DNA of 64,000 bases from Haloprofundus halobius (GTDB taxonomy: Archaea > Halobacteriota > Halobacteria > Halobacteriales > Haloferacaceae). Both the position numbers and the translations under genes were made by a program. Shown piece after piece: positions 17,822 through 26,414 of the stretch. The notes under the pieces are model-generated. The model made no database searches. It had not been told where the DNA came from and worked only from the letters and a program-made list of their open reading frames with translations. The stretch spans positions 1,426,001-1,490,000 of the forward strand of contig NZ_CP083666.1 in the NCBI RefSeq assembly GCF_020097835.1, given 5' to 3'. How positions within the stretch are numbered: position 1 is the stretch's first letter; every line of letters starts with the position of its first letter.

Positions 17822-17925
17822 AGGAGTGATACCAGCGTACTCGGCTACTTAAACGTCGGGATTCGAGTCGAAATCACCCGACTGCGCCCCTCCGACGTCG
17901 ACCGTCCAGCAGGTTCGGGGGTAGT

Positions 17926-18183
17926 TCAGGCGTCGCCCTCGGACTGCCCCGGTTCGCCGACCGCCTCGATGGGGAGCACGTTGTACAGCTCCTCCGAGAG
18001 GTCCTCCGCGCTGTAGTACCGGTCGCTTCGCGTCTCGGAGACGAGCTCCCCCAGATTCGCCTCCCCGTCGGCGAACGTGACCGTCGTCTCGGCGTACGTC
18101 GCGGCCGTCTCCTCGCGCGTGATCGGGTAGGACAACTCCTCGAACACCGACTCGACGCGGCTCAACTTGACTGTCTCACTCAT
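17926..18183 (-). CDS. Small haloarchaeal DUF5789-type protein
   Basis: This is an 85-residue acidic protein starting MSETVKLSRVESVFEELSYP and ending GEPGQSEGDA. The composition and length resemble, from memory, the small haloarchaeal DUF5789 family. Helical N-terminal and beta-hairpin (ETTVTFADGEANLG) elements are suggested. Start at 18183 is favoured over an ATG 27 bases upstream because the conserved MS(D/E)TVKLSR opening begins there. Function is unknown. Confidence 0.75.
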   Translation of the reverse strand: MSETVKLSRVESVFEELSYPITREETAATYAETTVTFADGEANLGELVSETRSDRYYSAEDLSEELYNVLPIEAVGEPGQSEGDA

Positions 18184-18249
18184 GGGTAGCGAATCGCTTT
18201 CGAGACGCATAGCTTCAACGTCAGTGGAGCGGAGAGTCCCGAGCGAAGA

Positions 18250-18330
18250 CTGTCGACTTCCGGACGTTCGACTCCCGGACGTTCGACGGCCGACTCTCGA
18301 CGGCCGACTCTCGACGGCCGACGACCGAGA
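18250..18330. repeat. Short tandem repeats downstream of nothing coding
   Basis: Two copies of a CCGGACGTTCGACT-type unit are followed by about three copies of a CGACGGCCGACTCT-type unit in head-to-tail array. They lie in the gap between two divergently read small genes. This is slippage-type repetition, not a CRISPR array. Confidence 0.7.
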
Positions 18331-18381
18331 CGGACGAAAGACGCCGTGTCGAGGGTGAACGACCCGGAAACGCGACGGTCC

Positions 18382-18573
18382 TTAGCTGGTCGAGTCGTCG
18401 TTGAACTCGGCGACCGGGTTGTACTCGCTCTCGACCGAGTAGCCGCCGCAGGTCGGACAGACGTGATACTCCAGGGCGTAGCCTTCACCGCAACTTCGAC
18501 ACTGGTACGGCCCGCCGCTCACATCGCTGTCGCCGTCGATGAGTCGGTCGACGATGGCCGCGAACGGATTCAT
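18382..18573 (-). CDS. Small zinc-ribbon protein
   Basis: This is a 63-residue protein starting MNPFAAIVDRLIDGDSD. A CRSCG...CPTCGG pair (C25, C28, C39, C42) forms a one-zinc ribbon. An amphipathic N-terminal helix and acidic tail flank it. Haloarchaea encode many such mini-proteins of unproven role. The start is supported by an AT-rich box about 25-30 bases upstream (18590-18605, TATAGTAACATT region). Confidence 0.78.
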   Translation of the reverse strand: MNPFAAIVDRLIDGDSDVSGGPYQCRSCGEGYALEYHVCPTCGGYSVESEYNPVAEFNDDSTS

Positions 18574-18663
18574 GACTCCGACAAAGGAATATAGTAACAT
18601 TGTTATGAACGTACTAAACAGAAGAAATTTAGTCGTTAACGAGTATCTAATCGGGCGGAACGA

Positions 18664-19437
18664 CTACTCGAACTCGGGGTCGCGCTTGTCGAGAAACGCG
18701 TCCATCCCCTCGCGCTGGTCGTGGGTGCCGAACAGGCCGCTCCACGCCCGTCGCTCGTAGACGAGGCCGGCTCCCTGCGGTTCCTCGTGGACGGCGTTGA
18801 TGGTCTCCTTGGCCGTCTGTAGCGCGAACTTCGGTTTCGCGGCGAGGTCGGCGGCAAGTTCCGAAACGACATCGTCGAGTTCGTCGTGGGCGACGACGTC
18901 GCCGACCAACCCGAGGTCGTACGCGTCGGTGGCGTCGACGCGGTCGCCGAAGAAGATGAGCCGTCGGGCCGTCTCGTCGCCGACGAGGCGCGGCAGTCGC
19001 TGGCTCCCGCCCCACCCGGGCGTGATGCCGAGGTCGATCTCGGTCTGGCCGATGACGGCGCGCTCTGAGGCGACGCGGAGGTCGCAGGCCAGCGCGAGTT
19101 CGCAGCCGCCGCCGAAGGCGTAGCCGTTGATGGCGGCGATGACGGGGGCGGGAAACGTCTCCAGGCGGTCGGCGACGCGGTGGCCGAGTTCGGCGTATCC
19201 CTGCGCTTGGGGCACCGAGAGGTCTTTCATGTAGGAGATGTCCGCCCCGGCGATGAACCCTTTCTCGCCCGCGCCGGTGAGTACGACGACGCGCGCGTCG
19301 GCCGCCTCGGCCTCGTCGAGGGCGTCTTCGAGCGCTTCGAGCGTCTCGACGTTGAGCGCGTTGAGTCGGTCCGGTCGGTTGACGGTGATGGTCGCCACGT
19401 CGTCGCTGTCGATGTCGAGAAGTACGGTGTCCGACAT
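18664..19437 (-). CDS. Enoyl-CoA hydratase/isomerase family protein
   Basis: This 257-residue crotonase-fold protein has the oxyanion-hole segment GFIAGADISYM and the two catalytic glutamates in GGGCELALACDLR and GQTEIDLGITPGWGGSQRLPRLVG. That fits a hydratase rather than a dead homologue. It would hydrate 2-enoyl-CoA in fatty-acid or short-chain acyl-CoA degradation. It stands alone; no dehydrogenase or thiolase is adjacent. Confidence 0.92.
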   Translation of the reverse strand: MSDTVLLDIDSDDVATITVNRPDRLNALNVETLEALEDALDEAEAADARVVVLTGAGEKGFIAGADISYMKDLSVPQAQGYAELGHRVADRLETFPAPVIAAINGYAFGGGCELALACDLRVASERAVIGQTEIDLGITPGWGGSQRLPRLVGDETARRLIFFGDRVDATDAYDLGLVGDVVAHDELDDVVSELAADLAAKPKFALQTAKETINAVHEEPQGAGLVYERRAWSGLFGTHDQREGMDAFLDKRDPEFE

Positions 19438-19624
19438 ACTCGTGGGTCACGCCGATTCGGGATAATCGTTCGGCCCGCGGTCGAGACGACAGCGAGTGAA
19501 CCCGACGCGTCCGCGTCCGCTCGAACCCCACTACGAGATCCCGTCCGCGGGACGCTAGCGTGACTCACGCTCGTCCGTCCGCACTCCAGAACACCGATAT
19601 CCTCCCTCCCCGAACACCCCGACA

Positions 19625-20122
19625 ATGACCCTCTCGGACGAGGACAAAGAGCGGTTGGCGGACGTGGTCAACCTCCAACCGACGAAGAACAAGGAACTGC
19701 AGAACCGGTGGGACCTCGACAGCGGCAGCGAGGTCCACCGCTACCTCGAAGGGACGCTCAAGGAGTACTACTACCGCGACGAGAACAGCCTCATCCGGGC
19801 GACGACGGAGGCCGCGGAGCTGCTCGGCATCGACCCGCCGGTAGACGACGAACGCGACGAGGGCGCGCCGAGCGTGCTCCGCGTCCCCGAACTGGAGTCG
19901 CAGGTGTTCGCTGTCGTCGCCGGACCCGACGAGCGCTCCGAGAGCGTCGTCAGCGTGTTGAACAAACTGCGCGAGCGGTTCGACGTCGACCCCGAAGCCG
20001 CCGACGTCCGCCGCGCGCTGCAGAGCCTCAAGCGGAAAGGGGTCGTCGAGGTCACGTATCGGACGGTTCCGACGTTCAAACTCGCCGTCGAGCGCGACGA
20101 GGTCGACGTCGAGGTCGTCTGA
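19625..20122 (+). CDS. Haloarchaeal winged-helix-like protein (DUF5797 type)
   Basis: This is a 165-residue soluble protein. The first half (LADVVNLQPTKNKELQNRWDLDSGSEVHRYLEGTLKEYYYRDENSLIRATTEAAELL) and the last part (VRRALQSLKRKGVVEVTYRTVPTFKL) both read like winged-helix units. As I recall it matches the haloarchaeal DUF5797 family. A DNA- or RNA-binding role is plausible but unproven. Confidence 0.75.
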   Translation: MTLSDEDKERLADVVNLQPTKNKELQNRWDLDSGSEVHRYLEGTLKEYYYRDENSLIRATTEAAELLGIDPPVDDERDEGAPSVLRVPELESQVFAVVAGPDERSESVVSVLNKLRERFDVDPEAADVRRALQSLKRKGVVEVTYRTVPTFKLAVERDEVDVEVV

Positions 20123-20213
20123 GTTCGGATCGGCTGCGTTCGACACGACGGACCGAGACAGGTCGCCGCCGACCACCGAAACGTTCTCCGAGCGCTGCCC
20201 GGTATCTACTGAC

Positions 20214-22043
20214 ATGGGAGACCACCGCCTCGCCGACCCGCTCGACGTCGCATCGTTCGGTGCGGTCGGCGACGGCGACGCCGACGACGGACCCGCCATA
20301 CAGGCCGCGCTCGACGCCGCCGACGACCGCGGCGGCGGCGACGTGACGCTGCCGACGGGCACGTACCGCCACACCCGCACGCTGCTCTACGGTTCGAATC
20401 TGGTTCTCGCCGGCTCCGGTGCGACGCTTCTGTTCGACCCGCCGGACCCCGACGCGACGGCGCTCGTTCCGCGAAGCTACGGCGGCGGCGAACGGGTGAG
20501 CCACGTGGTCGTCGACGGACTGACGCTCACCTCCGTAGACCCTGCGAAGGGAAACGGCATCGGCGTCGCCCACGCCGAGGACGTGACGGTCCGTGGCTGC
20601 CGCGGGGAGAAACTCCGGTGGCACCTCGTCGACGTCGCGGGCGGAAAGGACGTCCTCGTGCGAAACTGCTACGCCGTCGACCTGCGGTCGGCCGCCTATC
20701 AGGCCGACAACCTCACCGAGTACGGCGGCCTCGTCGTCGCCCCGCCCGAGGGAGACGTCGAAAACGCCGTCGTCGACGGCTCCGCCAACGAGAACGTCGC
20801 CATCGTCCACAACGTCGCCGAGGACTGCACCCGCGGCGTCCACCTCCACCGCAGCGGCGGTCACGACCTCTCGGTCGACCAGAACAAGATCCGCCGCTGC
20901 ACCGACGTGGGTATCCTCGGCGACGACGGCACCGACTGGCACGACGTGCGGGTGACGGGCAACATCGTCGAAGGAACCGAGACGTCGACGGGTATCCGCC
21001 TCGACGGCCACTACCGCAATATCTCCGTCGAGAACAACACCGTCCGAAACCACGGTGGCGACGGCATCGCCGTCCACCCCGGCGGGCACGGAACGTCGGG
21101 CGACGTGTCCGACGGGCCCACCGAGTTCGAGGGGGCCGTCGCCGAGGGCGTCAGCGTCTCGGACAACACCATCGAGCGAGTCGGCGGCGCGGGTATCGCG
21201 CTCCGCCGCGCCTCGGGAGAGGTCGCCGACAACTACGTTTACGACGTGGGAGGCGGGGAGAGTCGGAGGGAGGGCCCGACCGAGGGGCGCGAGGACGGTC
21301 TGTTGCAGGGCCACCCGGTCCACGAACCGTCGGCCGTCGTCGTCGAGCGCGGCGACGGCGTCACCGTCACCGACAACGTCTGCCGGAACGTCGCGGGCGT
21401 CGGGTTCGTCGTCCGCGGCGGCCGAAACGTCGCGGTCACGGCGAACGAACTGTTCGGTTTCGAGGTCGGCGTGCTCGCGGTCTCCGACCCGACGCCGACC
21501 GCTCGGATTCGGGTCGCGAGCAACACGCTCGAAGGCCAGGAGAACTCGCGGTGCGGCATCCGCCTCCGCGGCGGCTTCGACCACCGACTCGACGGGAACG
21601 ACTGTCGACGGGTCGCCCGCGGCGTCGAACTGCTCGACGCTCGCCGCGTGTTCTTCCGTGACACCGACGTCGTCGGCGACGGCGGTGGCGACCCCGACGG
21701 AGCGGGCGAGAACGGCGAAGTGGGCTACCGTCTCGACGGCTGCGAGGAACTCCGGTTCCGCGACAACGACGCCGAGGGGTTCGAGCGATCGACGGTGCTC
21801 TCGAACTCGGTCGACGTCGAGGGGGAACTGCCGCACGCCGACGTCCGCGTCGGCTCCGACTGCGCCGACGTGACGCTGACGATGCCGGGGCGGGCCCCGC
21901 CGACCGAGGGGCGCTTCGACGCCGGCTGTCGCGTCCGCAACACCGAGCCCTCGCCCGGCGGACCGATGGGGTGGGTCTGCGTCGATGGCGGCGACCCCGG
22001 GATCTGGCACGCGTTCGGCCGCATCGACGACGACCCGGCGTAG
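20214..22043 (+). CDS. Right-handed parallel beta-helix protein (pectate-lyase-3-like)
   Basis: This is a 609-residue protein. The N-terminus (VASFGAVGDGDADDGPAIQAALDAADDRGGGDVTLPTGTY) is the signature of pectate-lyase-superfamily helices. About twelve repeating coils with N/D-rich turns follow (NKIRRCTDVGILGD, NIVEGTETSTGIRLD, NTVRNHGGDGIAV, NTIERVGGAGIAL). It has no Tat or Sec signal and no catalytic triad I can assign. Relatives act on polysaccharides or serve as tail-spike-like surface binders. It is a lone gene, and export by an unusual route or a cytoplasmic role remain open. Confidence 0.85.
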   Translation: MGDHRLADPLDVASFGAVGDGDADDGPAIQAALDAADDRGGGDVTLPTGTYRHTRTLLYGSNLVLAGSGATLLFDPPDPDATALVPRSYGGGERVSHVVVDGLTLTSVDPAKGNGIGVAHAEDVTVRGCRGEKLRWHLVDVAGGKDVLVRNCYAVDLRSAAYQADNLTEYGGLVVAPPEGDVENAVVDGSANENVAIVHNVAEDCTRGVHLHRSGGHDLSVDQNKIRRCTDVGILGDDGTDWHDVRVTGNIVEGTETSTGIRLDGHYRNISVENNTVRNHGGDGIAVHPGGHGTSGDVSDGPTEFEGAVAEGVSVSDNTIERVGGAGIALRRASGEVADNYVYDVGGGESRREGPTEGREDGLLQGHPVHEPSAVVVERGDGVTVTDNVCRNVAGVGFVVRGGRNVAVTANELFGFEVGVLAVSDPTPTARIRVASNTLEGQENSRCGIRLRGGFDHRLDGNDCRRVARGVELLDARRVFFRDTDVVGDGGGDPDGAGENGEVGYRLDGCEELRFRDNDAEGFERSTVLSNSVDVEGELPHADVRVGSDCADVTLTMPGRAPPTEGRFDAGCRVRNTEPSPGGPMGWVCVDGGDPGIWHAFGRIDDDPA

Positions 22044-22071
22044 CGAACGCCGGGGGCCGCGACGGCGACCC

Positions 22072-23079
22072 TCAGGAGTCGGGAGCGGACCGCTCGCGGA
22101 CGCGTTCGCGCCGCCGTTCGAGCAACCGCTTGATCCCCTTCCCCGGCCCGCCCTCGATGGGCCACCCTCTCGTCCGCCACTGCGGCGGTTCGGGCTGGAA
22201 GGAGGCGCACGACCCCGAGCACTCGGCGGCGGTCTGGTGACGCCCCTTCGCCTCACACCACGGGAGTAGTGCATCACCCTCGCGCCGCAACTCGAAGTAC
22301 CGGCAGTCGGGTCGCATCGTCCCGTGGTACGAGCGCCACCCGCGGCCGTACGCGCGTTCGGCGAGTCGCAGACGCGTCTCCGCGCGGTCGGAAGCCGCTT
22401 CGTGGTCCTCGGGATCCGGCGAGAGCGAACTCGGGTACCACGCCACCTCGCCCGCGTCGGCGCTGACCCCCGCCCTGAAGTCGAGCGCGAGGATGCCGAC
22501 ATCGACGGGGATGTTTTCGAGCAGCGCGGGTTCGACGTCCGCGCCGGTCGCCGCCGTCGCCAGCCACACCTCGTCGGCCAACGCCGTCTCCACGTCGTAC
22601 TCCAACTGTCCCGAGAGGGCGCGGGCGGCGCTGGCGTCCAAATCGGGTTTGTTCTCGACGGCGACGATGCGGCGGACCCAGTCGGGGTACGGTGCGACGC
22701 GTCGAATCTCGATTCGCCTCCCCTTTCGTCGCTTCTCGACGACGCCGCGGGCGGCCGCGCGGTGAATCGCCGCGAGCACATAGCGCCACGGGTAACCGGG
22801 ATGCGGGAGTGCGTCGCGGTACCACGCCCACTCGCTGGGCGCGTGGCGGACGACGTGCAGGAGGTCGGAGTCGAGTTCGCCGTCGCCGAACGCCGCGCGC
22901 GCGGCGAGCGCCTCGGGGTCGGCCTCGACGACGACGGTGTCCCAGCGGCGTCGCTTCGTGCCGAGTTGCCGGGCGACGACGAGCGCCGACTTTCGGTCGC
23001 TCTCCGGCGGCCACGCGCGTTCGGCCCACCGGCAGGTCAGAAGTTCGAAGACGAACTCCGAGTCGGCCGGGTAGCTCAC
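22072..23079 (-). CDS. DUF5787-type protein; candidate PD-(D/E)XK nuclease with cysteine cluster
   Basis: This is a 335-residue soluble protein that I recall as the haloarchaeal DUF5787 family. Residues 132-144 read P-D-x8-E-N-K, the spacing and order of a PD-(D/E)XK nuclease core. It is followed by a Q158/Y161 helix and an ADEVWLAT strand, as in RecB/Cas4-type nucleases. A C-terminal cluster C259, C275, C287, C291 plus C16 near the N-terminus resembles the one-plus-three Fe-S cysteines of Cas4/AddB. An N-terminal winged-helix-like stretch is also possible (YVLAAIHRAAARGVVEKRRKG). Function is inferred only. Confidence 0.7.
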   Translation of the reverse strand: MSYPADSEFVFELLTCRWAERAWPPESDRKSALVVARQLGTKRRRWDTVVVEADPEALAARAAFGDGELDSDLLHVVRHAPSEWAWYRDALPHPGYPWRYVLAAIHRAAARGVVEKRRKGRRIEIRRVAPYPDWVRRIVAVENKPDLDASAARALSGQLEYDVETALADEVWLATAATGADVEPALLENIPVDVGILALDFRAGVSADAGEVAWYPSSLSPDPEDHEAASDRAETRLRLAERAYGRGWRSYHGTMRPDCRYFELRREGDALLPWCEAKGRHQTAAECSGSCASFQPEPPQWRTRGWPIEGGPGKGIKRLLERRRERVRERSAPDS

Positions 23080-23154
23080 ATCTCGACTGCGAGCGCCGTC
23101 GCTATTCGTGTTACGGAACGGAGTCGGCGTGGTCGCGCCGCCGCCGACGCGGGG

Positions 23155-23619
23155 TCAGGCGAGGTACTTTCGTTCGGACTCCTCTTCGCCGTTCTTCGAC
23201 GCGAGTTCGTTGAGGTACTCGTGCGCCTCTTCGAGAATTTCGCGCGGGCCGTCCTGCGTGATGGTGTTGATGGCCTGCTCGTAGTCGCGCCACTGCAGGT
23301 CGCGGTGTTCGCTCGACAGTTCGGCGCTGGCCTCGAACGACCGGGCGATGAACAGGTGGACCGTCTTGTGGATGGTCTTGCCACCGGCTTCGAACACGTA
23401 GTCGTACTCTTTGCGGAACCCGTCGACGAGGCGGAAGTCGTCGATACCGGCCTCTTCTCCGATCTCTCTGATTGCTGTCTGCTGGAGTTCCTCATCCCCT
23501 TCGACCCCGCCTTTCGGGAACTCCCAGTCCCCGGGTCGGCTCTTCAGGAGCAGATACTCCCGTTTGCCGCGGGTGTCGCGGAAGAGGATGGCTCCAGCAC
23601 TGACCGCTTCGACCGTCAT
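23155..23619 (-). CDS. Nudix hydrolase, Ap4A-hydrolase-like
   Basis: This 154-residue protein has an exact Nudix box, GGVEGDEELQQTAIREIGEEAGI (GX5EX7REUXEEXGU), and the LLLKSRPGDWEFPKG lead-in typical of asymmetric diadenosine tetraphosphate hydrolases. It likely removes Ap4A or other nucleoside polyphosphates in the cytoplasm. The ATG at 23619 is favoured over one 18 bases upstream because conserved MTVEAVSAGAILFR begins there. It lies 76 bases after the DUF5787 gene stop region, on the same strand and upstream of it, so the two could be co-transcribed. Confidence 0.92.
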   Translation of the reverse strand: MTVEAVSAGAILFRDTRGKREYLLLKSRPGDWEFPKGGVEGDEELQQTAIREIGEEAGIDDFRLVDGFRKEYDYVFEAGGKTIHKTVHLFIARSFEASAELSSEHRDLQWRDYEQAINTITQDGPREILEEAHEYLNELASKNGEEESERKYLA

Positions 23620-23838
23620 TGCACCCACGTAGACCATCCCGTGTTAAGAGAATATCGGAGGCGTCGGCACAGCGCCGAAGAGACGAGTCTCGATGGGACG
23701 ATTTCTACGGAAACGAACCCCCGTTTATCAGTACTCTCCGCCGCATTCGTGCGTGCATGCGTGACAGTCACGCGGTGCGTGGGCTGTAGATGCGTTTTTA
23801 CCGCTCCGCGTGTGAAAGAGAGAGTAACCCCTCAGCTC

Positions 23839-24171
23839 ATGACTTTTGTAACCAAACTCACCTTCGAAAGCGGTGACAGAGCCGTGCTCGACGACGTCGT
23901 CTCCGAGCTCAAACGGCTGCTCGAACGGAAGGGCGCGGAGTGTAAGGGCCCCCACTCGTCGCCGCCCGAACGGCTGCGCGTCCCGCAGTACCGGACGTTG
24001 GGACGCGGCCGGGAGTTCTCGCCGTGGTCGTACGCGGTGTACACCCGTCGCCTCGAAATCCACGGCGCGGACCAGATAGCGCGCAGCGTCGCCGAGCGGC
24101 AGTTCCCCGACAGCGTCCACGTCGAGATCGAGATCGAACAGAAGAAACCGCTCGGTCATCGGCAGCAGTAG
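23839..24171 (+). CDS. Ribosomal protein uS10-like paralogue
   Basis: This is a 110-residue protein with the S10 ferredoxin-like layout: VTKLTFESGDRAVLDDVVSELKRLLERKGAECKGPHSSPPERLRVPQYRT, then a long loop, then YTRRLEIHGADQIARSVAERQFPDSVHVEIEIEQ. The genuine archaeal uS10 is about 102 residues and normally sits next to EF-1 alpha; this copy does not. It resembles the uS10/mL48-like proteins annotated in haloarchaea. It may be a ribosome-associated or moonlighting paralogue. ATG 23839 gives the conserved N-terminus; a longer frame upstream is shadow. Confidence 0.78.
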   Translation: MTFVTKLTFESGDRAVLDDVVSELKRLLERKGAECKGPHSSPPERLRVPQYRTLGRGREFSPWSYAVYTRRLEIHGADQIARSVAERQFPDSVHVEIEIEQKKPLGHRQQ

Positions 24172-24242
24172 AAACGCGGACGCACTCGTCGACCGTCGAC
24201 GGCGGTGGCGAGTCGACGCCGACGAAATCGACGGCGGCGCGT

Positions 24243-24509
24243 TCAGAACGCGCTGTCGCCGACCTTCTCGACGAACTCCGCCTCGCCGACGTGTTCGTTC
24301 GGATCGAACGATGTGACGCGGAGTCGGACGCGGCTATCGACCATCCCGTCGGGCGCGTCGGGGACGCGGATGCGCGTGTCGCCGATGCGAGCGACGGCGA
24401 CACCGCCTTCGTAGCCCGTGAGGAACGCCGAGAGCTCCTGACCCGCCTCGAACGTCGGGTGGGTCGTCCGGAGGCTCCACCCTTTCAGGTACTTGCCGAG
24501 GAGACTCAT
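24243..24509 (-). CDS. Small TRAM/OB-like protein coupled to nhaC
   Basis: This is an 88-residue protein: MSLLGKYLKGWSLRTTHPTF, then a beta-barrel-like segment (GGVAVARIGDTRIRVPDAPDGMVDSRVRLRVTSFD) resembling TRAM/OB folds. Its ATG overlaps the antiporter stop by four bases (ATGA, 24506-24509), so it is translated after NhaC. Function is unknown; RNA binding is a guess from fold. Confidence 0.75.
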   Translation of the reverse strand: MSLLGKYLKGWSLRTTHPTFEAGQELSAFLTGYEGGVAVARIGDTRIRVPDAPDGMVDSRVRLRVTSFDPNEHVGEAEFVEKVGDSAF

Positions 24510-26119
24510 ACGCGAGCCACCTCCTCGGTCTCGCGGTCGGTCGTGTACTCGCGTCCGAAGCCGGTGAGCGCCGCGAGGAGGAACACGAACAGCAGCAGCC
24601 AGCCGTGGAAGACGAACGGCCACACCTCTATCGGGTTGACGACCATCGACTGCGTGAACCACTCGTACTCCTCGGGCAGTCCCTGCAGGACGGCGTACCC
24701 GACGAGCACCCCGCCGGACCACGGGAAGATGTACCCGAGCGCCGAGGTGTTCGCGTCGAGGATGTTCGCGCGCCGGTAGCCGTTGATGTTGAACCGCTCG
24801 CCGAGGCGGGCGATGTACGGCGCGATGGCGATCTCGGCGGCCGTGTTGATGGTGATGAGCGCGTTGACCAGCGCGGTGCCGAGCACCATCGTCGTCTCCG
24901 CGCGGCGCACGGAGGTCGCGACGGTGTCGAGCAGCCAGTCCTGTATCGCCCCGAACCCGCCGCCGCGGATCATGATCTGCGCGCCGGCGACGATGAGCAG
25001 CGTCAGTACGATGAGCGGGAAGAACCCTTCCGCCCCCGCGTACAGGCTCCCGCCCACGCCGGCCTCGTCGGACGGGACGAGGGTCACGAACGGCAGCACC
25101 GACAGCGCCTGCGCGATGCCGAGATTTTCCGGGGCGGCGAAGTTGAGCATCTCGCTCGTCGCTGCGAGCCCGAGGGTCACGTTGAACACGAAGGCGACGA
25201 CGATGCCCCACGAGATGGCTTCGACGATGTGGCGACCCCGTACTGCGGTGTAGATGACCACGCCCATGGAGACGAGGTGGACGAGCCCGAAGGGGTTGCT
25301 CTGCTCGCCGAGGATCTCCTCGGCCCCCGGACCGAGGTTGAGGCCGGGCAGCATCGACCCGGCGACGATGTAGCCGGCGAACGCGAACACCGCGGCGACG
25401 ATGGCGTACTTGAACCGCGAGGCGACGACGCCGCCGATGTCGGCGTCCTGCGTGACGGCGCTGACGATAGTCGTGTCCGACACCGGCGCGAGGTTGTCGC
25501 CGAACACCGCCCCCGAGAGAATCGCCCCGAACATGAGGACGGGATTCGCGCCGACGAGCAGGCCGGCCGGGAAGAACAGCGCCGTGAAGGCGATGGTGGT
25601 GCCGTAGCCGGTGCCGATGCCGGTCGCGAGCAGCGCGGCGAGAACGAACGTGATGGCCGGAAACAGCGTCGCGCCGACGCCGAGCGCCTGCGCGGCCCAG
25701 ACGAGTCCGTCGACGAACCCGCCGGTCTGAATCGTCTCGGCGAACATCCCCGCCCAGAGCCACGCGACGATGGCCGTCGCGGCCACGCGCTGGGTCATCC
25801 CCTCGAAGATGGTGTTGGCGTACTTCGCCCACGAGCCCTTCGCGAGGAACATGCCGACGACGAGCGAGACGAGCATGCCGGCGACGAGACCCGTCGTGTC
25901 CCCGATTCGAAGCACGCCGCTCTGGAAGATGGCCCACACGACGAACAGTCCCAGCGGAACGGTGCTCGCGATTGGACCACCGTAGAACTCGATGCGCGAC
26001 TCCGTGCGGGCGCGCTCGGCCTCCGCCAACTCCTCTTCGACCTCGTCCTCGTAGTCCTCGCCGTCCGACCCGTCGACCGGTCGATCCGGATCCTCCGGCG
26101 GTTCACGATCAGTTCCCAT
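24506..26119 (-). CDS. nhaC: NhaC-family Na+/H+ antiporter
   Basis: This is a 537-residue protein with an acidic cytoplasmic N-terminus (about 45 residues) and about eleven membrane helices. NhaC hallmarks include GIGTGYGTTIAFTALFFPAG, GAILSGAVFGDNLAPVSDTTIVSA and IIVTLGLAA-type helices. It exchanges sodium for protons, which a salt-in halophile needs for pH and sodium balance. A TATA-like box lies on the minus strand at 26151-26160. A small TRAM-like gene is coupled at its 3' end. Confidence 0.93.
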   Translation of the reverse strand: MGTDREPPEDPDRPVDGSDGEDYEDEVEEELAEAERARTESRIEFYGGPIASTVPLGLFVVWAIFQSGVLRIGDTTGLVAGMLVSLVVGMFLAKGSWAKYANTIFEGMTQRVAATAIVAWLWAGMFAETIQTGGFVDGLVWAAQALGVGATLFPAITFVLAALLATGIGTGYGTTIAFTALFFPAGLLVGANPVLMFGAILSGAVFGDNLAPVSDTTIVSAVTQDADIGGVVASRFKYAIVAAVFAFAGYIVAGSMLPGLNLGPGAEEILGEQSNPFGLVHLVSMGVVIYTAVRGRHIVEAISWGIVVAFVFNVTLGLAATSEMLNFAAPENLGIAQALSVLPFVTLVPSDEAGVGGSLYAGAEGFFPLIVLTLLIVAGAQIMIRGGGFGAIQDWLLDTVATSVRRAETTMVLGTALVNALITINTAAEIAIAPYIARLGERFNINGYRRANILDANTSALGYIFPWSGGVLVGYAVLQGLPEEYEWFTQSMVVNPIEVWPFVFHGWLLLFVFLLAALTGFGREYTTDRETEEVARV

Positions 26120-26148
26120 ATGGTTTCACGTTCGCTCATGGCGGGGTG

Positions 26149-26160
26149 AATTATAATAAA
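26149..26160 (-). promoter_or_regulatory. TATA box of nhaC
   Basis: The minus strand reads TTTATTATAATTC, centred about 35 bases before the ATG at 26119. This gives a leader of some 8 bases. Confidence 0.6.
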
Positions 26161-26414
26161 TCCACACGGCTCGCCGAGCCACCGTCCGATTCGGACACCG
26201 GTACTCCGATACTGTTTGACATCCGTCGTCGAGTCCTCCACGCGTCGAAACCACGTCACGTCCGTACTCACAGCGCGTGGTACGCGCTCACGTCGACTTG
26301 AAGCGCTCACGTCGATCACCGTCTGACGGCTGTTGCGTACCGACCGATGGGCGACCGGCTCCGACGGTTGCCCCCTTGTCGGGCTTTATGAACCGGCACC
26401 GCCATCACCGAGAC

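Noticed and set aside
18250-18330. Possible CRISPR array
   Set aside because: Units are 14-15 bases, directly abutting, without spacers of uniform length; ordinary tandem repetition.
20076-22781. Very long open frame (about 900 codons) antisense to the beta-helix gene
   Set aside because: It is the shadow of GC-rich codons; composition is Arg/Val-rich, without recognisable motifs, while the plus strand has a clear repeat protein.
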